A stretch of 64,000 bases of DNA from Mycoplasma testudineum (GCF_002245785.1 NZ_NNCE01000005.1:1-64000); one strand, 5' to 3'. Shown: positions 9,760 to 21,067, numbered from the stretch's first letter. The notes: generated from the letters alone by a model not told the origin. Numbers and translations: made by a program.

Positions 9760-10134
9760 ATGTCAGCAAAAAAAGAAAAAGACAAACATGAATTTGAAAA
9801 ATTTTTGAAAATGCATAACATAAACGAAACTGGAGTTATAAATTCTAGAAAAAAATGAGACCAGCTATATAGCTGAAATAATAAACCAATCGAATTCAGT
9901 ATACTGGAGGATTATCAAGTTAAAATTGATAGTACATTAAGATATAATGGTACTAGCATGAGAAATTTAAATTTTGAAAAAGAAGTATTAGTAATATTGG
10001 GTGAACTTAGAAACGATATTAAAATTTTGAAAGAAGACGTTGCTATTTTAAAGCAAGATGTAGCAATGCTAAAAGAAGAAGTTGAAATTTTAAAATCAGA
10101 TGTTTCAGTGTTGAAACAATTTCATAACATATAA
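9760..10134 (+). CDS. Accessory coiled-coil protein, paralogue of 2743-3177
   Basis: 124 residues, no signal peptide. The N-terminal part shares VI.S..KW..LY.W and K.I.F..L.D with the 2743 protein. From about residue 85 on, five near-perfect heptads (pattern ILKxDVA, then MLKEEVE, ILKSDVS) form a strongly predicted coiled coil; the DNA shows the matching 21-nt periodicity. It lacks part of the middle found in its paralogue. Strong AAGGAG before the ATG. Function unknown; oligomerisation through the coiled coil is inferred. It carries the same upstream element as the other three accessory units. Confidence 0.75.
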
Positions 10135-10268
10135 ATCTAACTCATATTTTGGGCAAATTTTAATTAGAATTTTCAAAAAGACAACATTTAGTAAATTTTA
10201 AATTTTTAAAATCCATTTTCTATTTTTATTAACATCATTTCATTAATACAAGTTTGAATTAATTTTTG

Positions 10269-10274
10269 TAAAAT
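10269..10274 (+). promoter_or_regulatory. -10 box 6 nt before the ATG (leaderless start)
   Basis: TAAAAT ends 6 nt before the ATG at 10281 and no Shine-Dalgarno is present, so transcription would begin at or next to the start codon. Confidence 0.45.
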
Positions 10275-10280
10275 TGAAAT

Positions 10281-11132
10281 ATGAATATAAAAAATTTTAA
10301 AACTTTTATTTTTGATCTTGATGGTACTTTATATGATTCAACTCATAAACTTCATCCAGAAAATATTAAACTAATACAAAAATTAAATGAAGCAGGAAAA
10401 CAAGTTATTTTAGCTACTGGAAGAAGTATTAATTTGATAAAAAAAACTTTGACTGATGTAGATAGTGATTTTGCAACAATATCAATTAATGGTGGACTAG
10501 TTAAAGAATTTAAGACTGGTAAAATAATTCACCAAGAAAAAATAAGCGATAGTGATTCATTAGCAGTATTAAAACTTTTGAAAAAGTATAATATTGAAAC
10601 TGCCATTTACACTGAAAATGGTCTTGTTTTCAATGTTGAGCTATCAAAAACTGATTCATGAGTTATAAAGCAAAACTGAGAAAATGCTGATTTAATAGAA
10701 AATGCAATAATAACAATTATTGATCAGCCAGAATTGATAAAAGGACACTCTGTGATGAAATTTGATATTTCTACTCAAAAAGTTAGTGCATATAATTTTA
10801 AAAAATTTCAAAATGAATTAGAAAGTAGTTTTTTAGATTTAATTGGCTATTTTTCTTCACCGTATGTTTTTGAATTAATGCCTAAAACAGTTAGTAAAGG
10901 AAATGCAATTAAATCAATGGCAAATTCTGGAATTATAAATTTAACAACAACCATTGCTTTTGGAGATGAAGCAAATGATATTTCAAGCGCGCAAATTGTT
11001 CCAAATTTTGTAGCAATGGCAAATTCCAATCCACTACTTTTAAGTTATGCAAAATATAAAACTGAATATACAAATAATGAAGCTGGTGTTGCTAAATTTA
11101 TAAAAACTGTTATGGGGTTTGACTATGATTAA
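10281..11132 (+). CDS. HAD-superfamily (Cof-type) phosphatase 1
   Basis: 283 residues. Motif I FDLDGTL (nucleophile Asp about residue 12), motif II ATGRS, motif III Lys in SKGNA, motif IV GDEAND. The order and the large cap inserted between motifs II and III mark the Cof/type IIB subfamily, which dephosphorylates small sugar phosphates, nucleotides or flavin phosphates. The exact substrate cannot be told. Overlaps the next HAD gene by 8 nt, so the two are co-translated. TGA codons near 10659 and 10680 are Trp. Confidence 0.85.
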
Positions 11133-11973
11133 AATTAATGAAATTGATAATTTTATTTTTGATTTAGATGGAACATTGCTTGACAATGATTCAAAACTTT
11201 CTAGTCAAAGCATTTCGATGATTGATAAATTGCATAAATTAAATAAAAATATTTTTATTGCAACTGGAAGAAGTGTTTGTCTAATCACAAAACTAATTGC
11301 GCCATTAAATATCAAATTACCTATTTTTTCATTAAACGGAAACTTAACTGCAACTTCAAATCTAGATCGTATTTTTATCGAAAATAAAATGGATAAAAAA
11401 ATTGTATTAGAATTTTTTGATGTTATGAAAAAAGAAAATGTTCCAAGTATTTTGTATACAAATTCAAATGTTTGACTTGTTAACCCTAATGAAATGGATG
11501 AAGTAAAAGTTTTACATAAAAAATTTGTAGATGAGCAAAACAAAATTAAATATGATTATTCCCAAATAATTCAAGTTAATTCCTATGATAAAGTTGATGC
11601 AAGTGAAATTATCAAGATTGAAATTGATACAATGCATTTACAGGCCTACGCTCTTGAAATTATCAATAGAGTTGCTTTTAAAAATCGTGAAATCATTAAT
11701 GGTTATTTTGGATTAGTGGAAAAATTTGTAATTCAAAATAGAAATTTAAACAAAGGTTTAGCTGTAGAAAAAATTTTTAGCAACCTAAAACTAGATTTGA
11801 ATAAAACAATGTCTTTTGGTGATGCCAAAAATGATGTACCATTGGCACAGATTGTTGCTTTTCCGGTTGCTATGAAAAATTCACATAAGGATTTAAAATC
11901 CGTTTCTAAATATGAAACAGAATTTTCTAATGATAAATCTGGAGTTGCAAAATTTATTGAAAAAATGTTTTAA
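11125..11973 (+). CDS. HAD-superfamily (Cof-type) phosphatase 2
   Basis: 282 residues. FDLDGTL, ATGRS, NKGLA and GDAKND in the same order and spacing as the upstream neighbour, so the two probably arose by tandem duplication. The sequences are now clearly different, which suggests different substrates. I chose the ATG at 11125, 8 nt inside the end of the first gene, over an in-frame TTG two codons earlier. A terminator follows the stop directly. Confidence 0.85.
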
Positions 11974-12005
11974 AAAAACGGAATAAATTAATTTTCCGTT
12001 TTTTT
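11972..12005. terminator. Bidirectional terminator
   Basis: AAAAAACGGA pairs with TTCCGTTTTTTT over a short A/T loop, between the convergent HAD pair and the minus-strand membrane gene. Each side has a T run on its own strand. The last codons of the minus-strand gene lie within the hairpin. Confidence 0.8.
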
Positions 12006-12689
12006 AATTTCCTCTGTATCTATAGCTTTTTTTATTTTAGCACGATTAAATATTCTTGTTAATACAACAAAAAATAGAATGCTGATATTAGCTAAAATGA
12101 TAACTATAAACATAATAAAACTAAATGGTTCAAATTGAGCAAATATAGAATTCATGCTATCAATTTCTGCTTGCGCTGCTGCTTGTGATGAAAATGCATT
12201 TAATAATGATGCATCATTTGCAATTTTTTGTAGATTGTTAAAATGTGTGCTTATATTTACTAAATTAGTAATTATAAAAGAAGTATAAATAAACAATATA
12301 ACTGCCATAGCTGCAAAAAGAGCAATATTTACTAAGTATAAAATTTTCGAGTAAAACTTACGCTTTTTAAACAACATTACAATTAAAGTTATAAATGATA
12401 TAAATGCTATAAATGTAATTAATGCACCAGCAGCAATTATGGCACCATTACTAATGAAAATAGAATTTTGGATTCTATCTCCTTCATTACCTGTAAGTCA
12501 ACCTAAAATTTGAACTATACTTCCAGTGAATGTAAATGAATAATCTGTACCGCCTGCTGTTAGTATATATTGACTATTTACTGATATATTCCAATATGAA
12601 ATTACCAAAATTGGAATTGAAATTAGTGCAATTAAAACCGCAACAACTATGTTAAAGTTTGCACCTCTATTTATTTTCTTTTTCTTCAC
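11988..12689 (-). CDS. Four-helix membrane protein, unknown
   Basis: 233 residues with a basic N-terminus and about four transmembrane segments (roughly residues 12-31, 78-100, 112-135 and 185-207). A loop of about 45 residues sits between helices 1 and 2 and an Ala-rich soluble stretch between 3 and 4. The short charged tail ends in the terminator hairpin. It starts 28 nt after the stop of the P2-type ATPase and is probably transcribed with it. It might assist that pump, but this is only positional. No family recognised. Confidence 0.7.
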
Positions 12690-12717
12690 TATTTAATTAC
12701 TCCAATAAAATTCTACT

Positions 12718-15486
12718 TTATTTTTCAGCGATTTTCAAATGTGTTAAACCTAATTCAATTGGATTATTTTTTTTGTTAAAAAATAGTTTGTAGATTTCCA
12801 TAACTGGAAAAATAGCTAAACCAAAACCAATTGAAATAATTCATAAATATCAATGATTTCCATTTGCTAAATCACCCGGCATATGAAATAGTCTTGATAA
12901 TGGTCCGATTAATAATGCTATTAATATCATTATGAAACTAAACATAACTGATGATAAAACTATTCATGAATCTTTAAGATTAACTTTAAAAATTGATGAT
13001 TCACTAATTAAATTTATGCTATTGAATACAGCAGCAAAACCAACAATTGCAAAACCAACAAAAGAACCATATAAATTCATTAATTCGCCTTTTGAAGTAC
13101 TTTCGTTACTAATTAATAATTCTGCAATTTGAATGTCTGACATGTTCTTAATATATTCTATTCCTAGTGCATAACCTAGAAGCGCTAAAATTGATATAAA
13201 TATACCTTGTCATATTAAATCAATACCCATTCTTCTTGCAAATATACTTTCATATTTTGAATATGGTTTTTGATTCATTACATTATTTTTGCTTTTTTGT
13301 AATCCTAAAGCAACTGCAGGAAATCCGTGAGTAAGTAAATTAATTCATAGTAATTGGCTTGCACTAAAAATAATAAATTCAGTTGAAGCAAAATAATTTT
13401 TATATACAAGACTAAAAACAATCATTCCTATAAATGCAACAACTAATTCTATTAAAGAAGTGGTAATTAAATTCTGAATTACTCTTTTAATTTTTAAGTA
13501 GATTTGTCTTCCGTTTTCAATAGCTTTAACTATAGTTGCAAAATTATCATCAACTACAATCATGTCAGCTGCATCTTTGGATACTTCCGTTCCTGTTATA
13601 CCCATCGCTGTTCCTACATCAGCAGCTTTTAAAGCAGGTGCATCATTTACACCATCACCGGTCATTGAAACAACATGATCATGCTTTTGTCATGCTTTAA
13701 CAATTCTTATTTTATTACTTGGAGAAACACGAGCATAAACTGTATATTTTTCAATATTTTTACTTAATTCTTCATCGGTTAATTTTTCAAGTTCTGTACC
13801 AGTTATTGCGCTGTCTCCTTCATTAAATATTTTTAATTCTTTAGCAATTGCAATAGCTGTATTTACGTGATCACCAGTTATCATTATTGTTTTAATTCCG
13901 GCAGCAATATTTTCTAATATAGCTTGTTTTGCTTCTTCACGCGGAGGATCAACCATTGCAATTAAGCCTACAAACTCAAGATCATGCTCATCTTCATGAG
14001 TTATTTTCTTATCCAAAGGAAGAACTTTTTTTGCAACAGCTAAAGTACGGTATGCTTTTGATGAAAATTCATTAATGCTTTTTTCAATTAAATTAATTTG
14101 TTCTTTTGTTAATCCGTTAATTCTATTCAAAATAACATCAGGAGCTCCCTTTGTAATTAGTATATTTTTCATTCCAATTTTATTTACAACAGACATTAGT
14201 TTTCTGTCACTATCAAATGGTAAATGTGAAATTCTAGGGTATTTTTTTAATAATTCATTTTTATCAATTTTATTTTCTAAAGCAAATTCGAGAATACTTG
14301 TTTCGGTTGGGTCACCAATTTTTATTAATACATTTTTTATATCATCAAAACTTACATTTGCATCAGTACATAAACTTGATAATGTAAATAATTCATTTTT
14401 TAAATCAATTGAATTAGATTTTTTAAACCCTTCTTTTAATGTAAATCAATTAACAATAGTCATTTTATTTTGAGTTAATGTACCTGTTTTATCACTACAT
14501 AAAATTGACACATTTCCCAAAGTTTCTACTGTCTGTAAATTCTTGATTATAGCTTTTTCATTAGCCATATTTTTCATACCCAATGTCATAATTATTGTTG
14601 TAAATGTAACTAAACCTTCAGGTATTGCAGCTACTGCTAATGATACTCCGCCTATTAAAGCTATGCTTCAGGTATTAGCAATATTTTTTACATCTAATAA
14701 AACAATTGAAGCAATAAAATAAGCTATAAAAAGTACAATTCCAGTTCAAAAGAAAATTTTTCCTAATTTTTCTAATTTGATTTCAAGAGGTGTTTTTATT
14801 TTCTTTTCATTGTTTACTAATTGAGCAATTTTACCAACTTCACTATTAACTCCAACATTAATTACTTGTGCCACACCACTACCATTAATTACTGAAGTAC
14901 CGCTGAATATTATATTTTTTCTTTCTGCTAGTGCTAAATTTGAATAGTCTTTATCACTTGCATTTTTTTCAACTGGTAATGACTCACCCGTTAATATAGA
15001 TTCGTTAATTTTTAAATGAGCTGAATTGATAATTTTAGCATCAGCAGGAATTTTATCCCCGCTTTCAAAAATGATAATATCTCCTACTACCAACTCATGA
15101 CTAGGTATAATAATTTGTTTTAAATTTCGAACTACTCTAATAGAACTTTCATTTAATTTATTAAGAGATTTGACTGCCTTATCAGCTTTTACAGTTTGAA
15201 ATGTACTTATAGCACCATTAACTAAAATCACAAAAAGTATAATAAAACTTTCAAAGTAACCTATTGTTGTTTCAATTGCAGAAGTTGTTGCTAAAGTTGA
15301 TTTGTAAATTGTTAAACCAAGACTGATAAAAGCAGCTACAAATAACATGATAGTCATTAGGTCAAATAAAGATAATATAAATATTAAAAATATTGATTTG
15401 TCTTTTTTTGAAGGCAATATATTCTTGCCATATTTTTCTCTATTTTGAATTATTTCGGAATCATTTAAGCCAGGTAAATTTGTCAT
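12718..15486 (-). CDS. P2-type cation-transporting ATPase (Ca2+-pump-like)
   Basis: 922 residues, the usual length for a P2A pump. LTGES (about 166-169), PEGL in the fourth membrane helix (Pro about 289), phosphorylated DKTGTLT (Asp about 332), KGAPD for nucleotide binding, [10 protein letters not shown] (about 610), then the C-terminal helices. The PEGL motif and overall pattern match SERCA/PMR1-like Ca2+ pumps; Na+ or Mn2+ cannot be excluded. Several TGA codons are Trp. First gene of a pair with a small membrane protein. Transcribed away from the 15656 gene. Confidence 0.9.
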
Positions 15487-15643
15487 GATTTAATTCTCTC
15501 ATTTTTTAAAAATTATTTGTAAAAATGCCATGATATTAAAGGAATAAAAAAAGAAGAAATATAAATTTTATGACTTTTAAAATTAAGCGTAAATTCACGT
15601 AAAAATTTATTAAAAAAAATTACATCTTTAAAAACACATTAAA

Positions 15644-15649
15644 TATAAT
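15644..15649 (+). promoter_or_regulatory. TATAAT 6 nt before the ATG (leaderless start)
   Basis: A perfect TATAAT ends 6 nt before the ATG at 15656. No ribosome site fits between, so the transcript should begin at the start codon. Confidence 0.65.
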
Positions 15650-15655
15650 CGAGTC

Positions 15656-16543
15656 ATGACTGAAAATAAAAAAATTGATATTGATCAAAAATCAATATGA
15701 AAAATCAAAAATAAAAGTGTGAAATGATACGATTATTTAACCTTTATTTTTGGATTATTTTTATTAGCTTGAATCATTTCAGAATTCATTACAAAAACTG
15801 AAATAAATCCAGCTAATGAATTACAAGTTGTTATGGGGCAAGCTTCTGATATATTTACATTTACAACGCAATCAAACATTATTTTATCTTTTTCATTAAT
15901 GTTGATTTCTTTTGTTGAACACAATAAAATTAAGCAAATGTTTTTAGCAAGTTTAATTTGAATAACTGTTACTTTTGTTATTTATTGAGTTTTAATTTCT
16001 TGAACTAGACCATGAGGAAATATTCACAGTAGTATTGATTCTATTATTACTCATGCTATTAGTCCGGTAGTTGCAGTTGTTATTTTCTTTGTCAAAAGAA
16101 AGGAATTTAAATTAGAATTATTGACAAGATGAATTGTTTCAATCTATTTAGTTATTTACTATTTAATGCTTATAACTGTATTTTTTGCAACACAAAATAA
16201 CGCAACATTATTAGCTAATTATAATGCAAACGGCGGTGCAAGTCAAACAACATATTTACCTTATGTAATTATTTATGGTTTTGCAAATCCCTATAGACCG
16301 TTGTATGTTAATCTTTTAAATGCAACACCATTAAATATCTTTTTAAGAATTATTTTTGCAATAATAATTATTTCATTACTATTTGCTTTACCAATATTAT
16401 TTACTATGGGATATTTAAAACTTTCAGGAATTAGCTTCCAAAAGTTTATGAAAAAATCAGATAATAAATACTTTAAGTATAAATTGATTTTTAATACACA
16501 AGAATCATATTATGAAATGAAGCCTATAAAATTTAAGAAATAA
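15656..16543 (+). CDS. Multi-pass membrane protein, unknown
   Basis: 295 residues. Cytoplasmic start with Lys/Trp, then about six hydrophobic segments up to residue 260, and a basic tail (residues 262-295). A conserved-looking W..S.I..H..SP cluster lies between segments 3 and 4 near residue 130. It may belong to a mycoplasma-specific membrane family such as DUF1600, but I could not confirm that. Many Trp are encoded by TGA. Single-gene unit: leaderless promoter in front, terminator behind. Confidence 0.75.
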
Positions 16544-16577
16544 AAAATAACTGTCAAAAAATAGGCAGTTATTTTTT
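16542..16577. terminator. Bidirectional terminator
   Basis: AAAAAATAACTG pairs with CAGTTATTTTTT between the plus-strand membrane gene and pgsA on the minus strand. Confidence 0.85.
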
Positions 16578-17184
16578 ATTTCTTTTTGACAAAAAGATAT
16601 GGTAGGACAGTTTTAAAATAAAGATATCCTGATAATATTGAAAATACATAGGCAATTATAATTATGATATTTATTAAGAATATATAAAGATCATAATTTA
16701 AATTATTTGAAAATTGCAACTCAGAATTTGCTATCGCAACTACAAAGATAATCAATATTCCTGCTGATTGAAAAACTGTTTTTAGTTTGCCTCAAATTGA
16801 AGCAGCAATACTAATGTTTTTTGCTGCCATTAAATTTCTGGAACCGTCAACAACTAAATCTCTAATTATAAAAAGTACTACTAAAAAAACATACGTTAAA
16901 TTTAAAGTGGCAAGAAATATTAGAGTGGTTGTTATCATAATTTTATCTGCTAGTGGATCAAAAAGTTTACCGAATGTACTTACTACTTTTCACTTTCGTG
17001 CTAATAAACCGTCTACATAATCGGTTAACATTGCTAAGGCAAAAAATAATAAATTTAAGCTTAAAGCAAGTGTTGTTCCGATTTTGTTTTCCAAAAGCAA
17101 AGAAAATAAAATTATAACTGGAATAACAAATATTAATCTAGTTATTGTTAAAAAATTAGGGATATTAGTTTTCTTCAAAATCAT
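16576..17184 (-). CDS. pgsA: CDP-diacylglycerol--glycerol-3-phosphate 3-phosphatidyltransferase
   Basis: 202 residues, typical length. The CDP-alcohol phosphatidyltransferase motif is complete: DYVDG..AR, then G...D...D (FGKLFDPLAD). It makes phosphatidylglycerol phosphate in the membrane, the route to PG and cardiolipin. I chose the ATG at 17184, which gives the usual MxxxTNIPNFLT start; a TTG at 17217 would add 11 residues but deepen the overlap with the upstream gene. Overlaps that gene by 20 nt. Ends in the bidirectional terminator. Confidence 0.92.
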
Positions 17185-17683
17185 ATATTTTAGAAATTCT
17201 ATCTTGAACTTTTTCAACTATTTCAGAATATTTTTCTTCATTAACTATTTTTTGTTCTTCATTTTTAAATCACTTTAAAGTAGACTCAATTTTTTTATCT
17301 CAAGAATTACTTCTGATATTTTCTAGTTCCTTAATTTCATTTCACAATCTTAAATATTTATTTTCTGAAAAAAAGAAAAATCGATAAATTTTTTGTTCAA
17401 TTAATGAATCTAAAAATTTTTTTGTAGCAGTTGTTATCATTCCCATTTTTGCTTTTGTTTTACCATTTTTAAATAAATCAAGCATTTTCTCGTTTTCATT
17501 TATAAGTGCAACTACTTCGATGATTAATGTCATATATTTTTCTGCAATTCTCTTGTTTAGAATTTCTTCTTTATTCTTAATTTTTCGGTCAATTAATTTC
17601 CCTTTAACAAAACTATAACCAACAAAAGCTAAAACAAGAAAGACTAGCAAACCAATAATTATATATAATGCAATTTCATTCAT
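17165..17683 (-). CDS. Single-pass membrane protein with cytoplasmic helical domain
   Basis: 172 residues. One N-terminal transmembrane helix (about residues 5-24) followed by a Lys/Glu-rich helical domain to the end. Three TGA codons are Trp (for example near 17340). Overlaps pgsA by 20 nt, so the two are co-translated. It resembles the small conserved mycoplasma proteins often found before pgsA, but I cannot assign a function. Confidence 0.7.
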
Positions 17684-17733
17684 TAATACCTCTTTTATTA
17701 AATAATTTTATTCTAAAAATCAATATTAAGCAT

Positions 17734-18048
17734 TAAAAAAAGCACAACAAGTTGTGCCTTTGCATCTATAAGCCGCTTTTTGTACATATTAAATATGTGT
17801 CAATTATTTATCTAAAATTTTCATTTTCCTAATAGACATTCAATTCTGACTATTTAGGTTCCCCTACCATAATTTGGGTTTCTAGCTTGCGGAGTTTACC
17901 GCGTTTCACATTTCTCGTCTCTGTGGCACTTGTCGTCAAGTCACCTTGCTAGGATTTATTTGATCCTACACAAACACTACGAGCATCGCAGCTCGTGCTA
18001 GAGCGGACTTTCCTCTAGTTAATTAACCAGCAATTGACCGATGCAAAG
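17734..18048 (-). ncRNA. rnpB: RNase P RNA with its terminator
   Basis: Read on the minus strand. The 5' end CTTTGCATC (18048-18040) pairs with GATGCAAAG at the 3' end (17766-17758), forming helix P1. The universal GAGGAAAGTCC lies near 18015-18005, and ACAGAG and the AAACCC..GGTAGGGG-type core follow at the expected distance. GCACAAC-TT-GTTGTGC plus a T run (17757-17734) is the terminator. Length about 291 nt before the terminator, normal for a B-type mycoplasma RNase P RNA. It processes tRNA 5' ends. Divergent from the C39 exporter gene. Confidence 0.95.
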
Positions 18049-18106
18049 TCAATTATGCAATAAAAATATAATTACTTAAAAAACTTATTAAATAAAAATT
18101 TATGTA

Positions 18107-18142
18107 CTTTTTCGTTTAAGGAAGATTTTTTGCATTATTAAT
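18107..18142 (+). promoter_or_regulatory. Shared promoter-like element, copy C
   Basis: T5, CGTTTAAGG (18113-18121), 8 nt, TTGCAT (18130-18135), TATTAA. The GTG start lies only 8 nt beyond TTGCAT, with no room for a ribosome site. If this is a promoter, the -10 must overlap GCATTA and the mRNA is leaderless. Confidence 0.75.
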
Positions 18143-18143
18143 T

Positions 18144-20180
18144 GTGGAAATAAAATTACAAGAAGATGTTAGAGACTGTGGTTTGTCAATAATTGAAAGT
18201 TTTTATCAATACTATTACGGTTCTGAAATTGATGTTAATTTACTTAAATATCAGGTTAACTACGGCAGTCAAGGAATTAGTGTTAGCGAAATAAAAAATT
18301 TAGCCCAAAAATACGGGATAGATTTTGAATCATACAAAGTATCTTTCGAAGACTTACTTTCTATTAAAAATAATGAAAAATATGTTGCCATAATCAATAA
18401 TAATGGTTTGCAACACTATGTGATAGTAGTTCATAGAAGTTCGAAAAAAATTATTTATTTAGATCCTTTTTTAGGCAAACAAAAAGTTACTTACAATGAA
18501 TTTTCAAAAATTTTCTTAAACGTAATCTTAAGTGTTGAAAAAGGAACCATAAAAGACATCTCTCATAAAATTAGTACAAATATTTTTGAATCAATTGGAC
18601 ATAGTAAATGAAGTTTATTAGTTTTTTTAAGCATTATGTTAGGGATTGCACTCACATTTATTTCCAGTTTCTTTATGAAGATACTGTTTGACAATATATA
18701 TGTTTTGAACAATTTAAATAAATTACTAACAATAGGAATAATTTTTAGTTGAATAATTGTAAATAAACTGTTAAATGATTTTTTAAAAAATTATTTAGTA
18801 ATCAAAATCCAAAACAAAATCGAGATAGAAATAAGCGAAAACTTTTTTAGAAAAATATTGGAAATTGAAATTCAGGATTTCACAAAACTTAATTATTATG
18901 ATTACTTAAGAAGATCAGGACTTATATCTCAAATTGCAGAATTTAAATCTAAATTTCTATTTAGTATTGTTAATGAACTATTTACATTAACAATTTCAAC
19001 TATATTTTTATTTTTTATAAGCTATAAGTTATTTTTGATAACAGTAATTGCAACACTAGTTATGTTTGTAATTTCTATTTCTTTTCAACATTTGTATCTA
19101 TTGAAATATAAAAAAGTATTAAGTGATTCAATGTTGTTTAGTACAAACTCAAATGATTTAATTTTTAGTAAAAAGCAAGCTTTAAACAATAATTCAAAAA
19201 AATATTTTTTAAGAAGATGAAAAATGAGTCAGCTTGCTTCGGAAAGTAGTCAATATAATTTTGTAAAAATGAACTTGTCAAAAACATTCATTATGAATTT
19301 TGTAACAAATATTTCTCCAATTTTAATCGGAATTGTCGGGGTATACCTTTTTAGTAATTCTGAAATCACAATTGGTAATTTATTAATGTATTTAAGTTTA
19401 TTTAATTTCTTTAGCAGTCCCTTTTTGAGTTTTAGTGAGTTAATAACAAAACTACCTCTAATAAAGAAAAATATTGCTTTGCTCAATTTCGTACATAACT
19501 TTAAAACAAATGGTACTGAAAATAATTACTTGGAAGTCCAAAAAATTAAAAAAATACAGTTCAAAAATTTTTCATTTGGTTATGAAAAAGATAAGGAAAT
19601 TTTAAATATTAAAAATTTATCAATTAATAGTTCTATTAGACTTAGCGGATATAACGGAAGCGGCAAATCAACACTTTTAGATATAATTTCGGGTCATTAT
19701 CCACGAGCGGAATTTTTTATAAATGATTCGAATTTTATTCATTTGAATATCGAAAAATATAGAGATAAAATTTTTTACATATTTCCAAACTATTTTTTTA
19801 ATAATGCAAGTGCCTTTGAATTTATTACATTTTCAAATCCTGAGTACATTCAAACATTAAAAGATAATCTCGAAAAATTTGATTTATTAGACATGTTATC
19901 TAACCTTAGGTTAGATTTAAAAACAAGTTTGGAAAATAATGCAGTTTATTTATCCAGCGGGCAAAAACAAACAATAATTTTATTAAGACTTTTTACAAGA
20001 AAATTTGATTTGATTTTATTGGACGAAGCATTTGAAAATATTGATGTTGAAAATGTTAAAAAATTAAAGAGTGCAATTTTAAGCTATCAAAATGAAGCAC
20101 TATTCATTGAAATATCACATAATAAAAATTTTGTAACTGAAGGAAAAGAGATAGATCTTGAAAAAATTAGTAAAACCTAG
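18144..20180 (+). CDS. Peptidase-containing ABC exporter (C39 family)
   Basis: 678 residues. The N-terminal C39 peptidase has Cys12 (RDCG), His91 (LQHYV) and Asp107 (LDPF), the full catalytic triad. About six membrane helices follow (roughly residues 150-420). The ATPase has Walker A GYNGSGKST near 502, signature LSSGQ, Walker B ILLDEA and the switch His in SHN. Such exporters cut a double-glycine leader from a peptide and export the rest. No leader peptide gene is visible nearby. GTG start next to the shared accessory element, no Shine-Dalgarno. The 3' end overlaps a small one-helix protein by 23 nt. Confidence 0.88.
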
Positions 20181-20544
20181 TGGAATATTTATTTTATTAT
20201 CAATTATTTTTTTTACTATCTCTGGGGCTGGAATTTACTTTTTATCTAACCAAACTATTAGTACAAGAATTCAAACAAATTTGGAGGTAGATAAAAATAA
20301 TACACAAAAGCTTATTGCAAATTCAGATTTAGCTTACAAATTGAGTGAAAACCAAATAATCTATGTACATATAAATAGCGAAGTAAACGAATATAAAATT
20401 AAAAAAATAAAATTTACTGAAATGAATAAATTTGAAATTGATATTGAATCATTCAAGTCATCTACGCCTCTATTACCTAATTCTCTAATAGCCGTAAGTT
20501 TAGAATTAGATTTCAAAAAAATTTATGAGCTTTTTGTAAAATAA
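20158..20544 (+). CDS. Small one-helix accessory protein of the exporter
   Basis: 128 residues. One transmembrane helix (about 9-30), then an extracellular-type domain rich in Lys, Asn and beta-prone segments. TTG start inside the end of the exporter gene with an AAGGAAAAGAG site 9-12 nt upstream. Position and topology are like membrane-fusion partners of Gram-positive bacteriocin exporters, but it is much shorter and I see no HlyD motif. An accessory role is inferred from the overlap only. Confidence 0.6.
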   Translation: MKKLVKPSGIFILLSIIFFTISGAGIYFLSNQTISTRIQTNLEVDKNNTQKLIANSDLAYKLSENQIIYVHINSEVNEYKIKKIKFTEMNKFEIDIESFKSSTPLLPNSLIAVSLELDFKKIYELFVK

Positions 20545-20548
20545 AAGA

Positions 20549-21001
20549 ATGAAATTTATCAACATTGAAAACCAAACGGAACATATTTTTTTATTTGAAG
20601 AATTATTTGAAGAAATTCTAAAAAAACTACAATCAAAATTAAATGTGAAAAAACCTTTTCAAGTTGATGTACTTTTAAGTGAAGAAAATACCGTAAGAAA
20701 ATTGAATAATAAATATAGAGGCAAAAATAAAACTACCGACATTCTTTCATTTCCATTTGCTGATCATGATTTTTTTAATTTTTTAGATTTTATTCCGCTA
20801 GGACAAATTGTATTTGATGTTAATAAAGTTATAGAGCAATCCCTTGAATTTAATCATAGTCTTAAAAGAGAATTCTCTTATCTTTTTGCACATGGAATTT
20901 TACATCTTAATGGTTTTGATCATCTAAATGAAAAAGATGAAAACCAAATGAATAATCTTTGCGAAGAGATTATGGATGAACTATCAATTTTTCGCACTTA
21001 A
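20549..21001 (+). CDS. ybeY: Endoribonuclease YbeY
   Basis: 150 residues. The zinc site HGxLHxxGxDH is present as HGILHLNGFDH near residue 115-125, and TTDILSFPF is typical. YbeY acts in 16S rRNA 3'-end maturation and ribosome quality control. It begins 4 nt after the exporter accessory gene and is followed by cdd and era, a common bacterial order. Confidence 0.95.
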   Translation: MKFINIENQTEHIFLFEELFEEILKKLQSKLNVKKPFQVDVLLSEENTVRKLNNKYRGKNKTTDILSFPFADHDFFNFLDFIPLGQIVFDVNKVIEQSLEFNHSLKREFSYLFAHGILHLNGFDHLNEKDENQMNNLCEEIMDELSIFRT

Positions 21002-21055
21002 TATTTAAAAGATTCACTAAATTATTCAATTGAAGATATATTAAACAAAACTAAG

Positions 21056-21061
21056 TATAAT
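21056..21061 (+). promoter_or_regulatory. TATAAT 6 nt before the ATG of cdd (leaderless start)
   Basis: A perfect TATAAT ends 6 nt before the ATG at 21068. No ribosome site fits between, so transcription should start at the ATG. Confidence 0.6.
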
Positions 21062-21067
21062 TTTCAA

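Noticed and set aside
18135-18140. TATTAA as the -10 box of the C39 exporter gene
   Set aside because: A normal start would fall beyond the GTG start codon; the -10 probably overlaps GCATTA.
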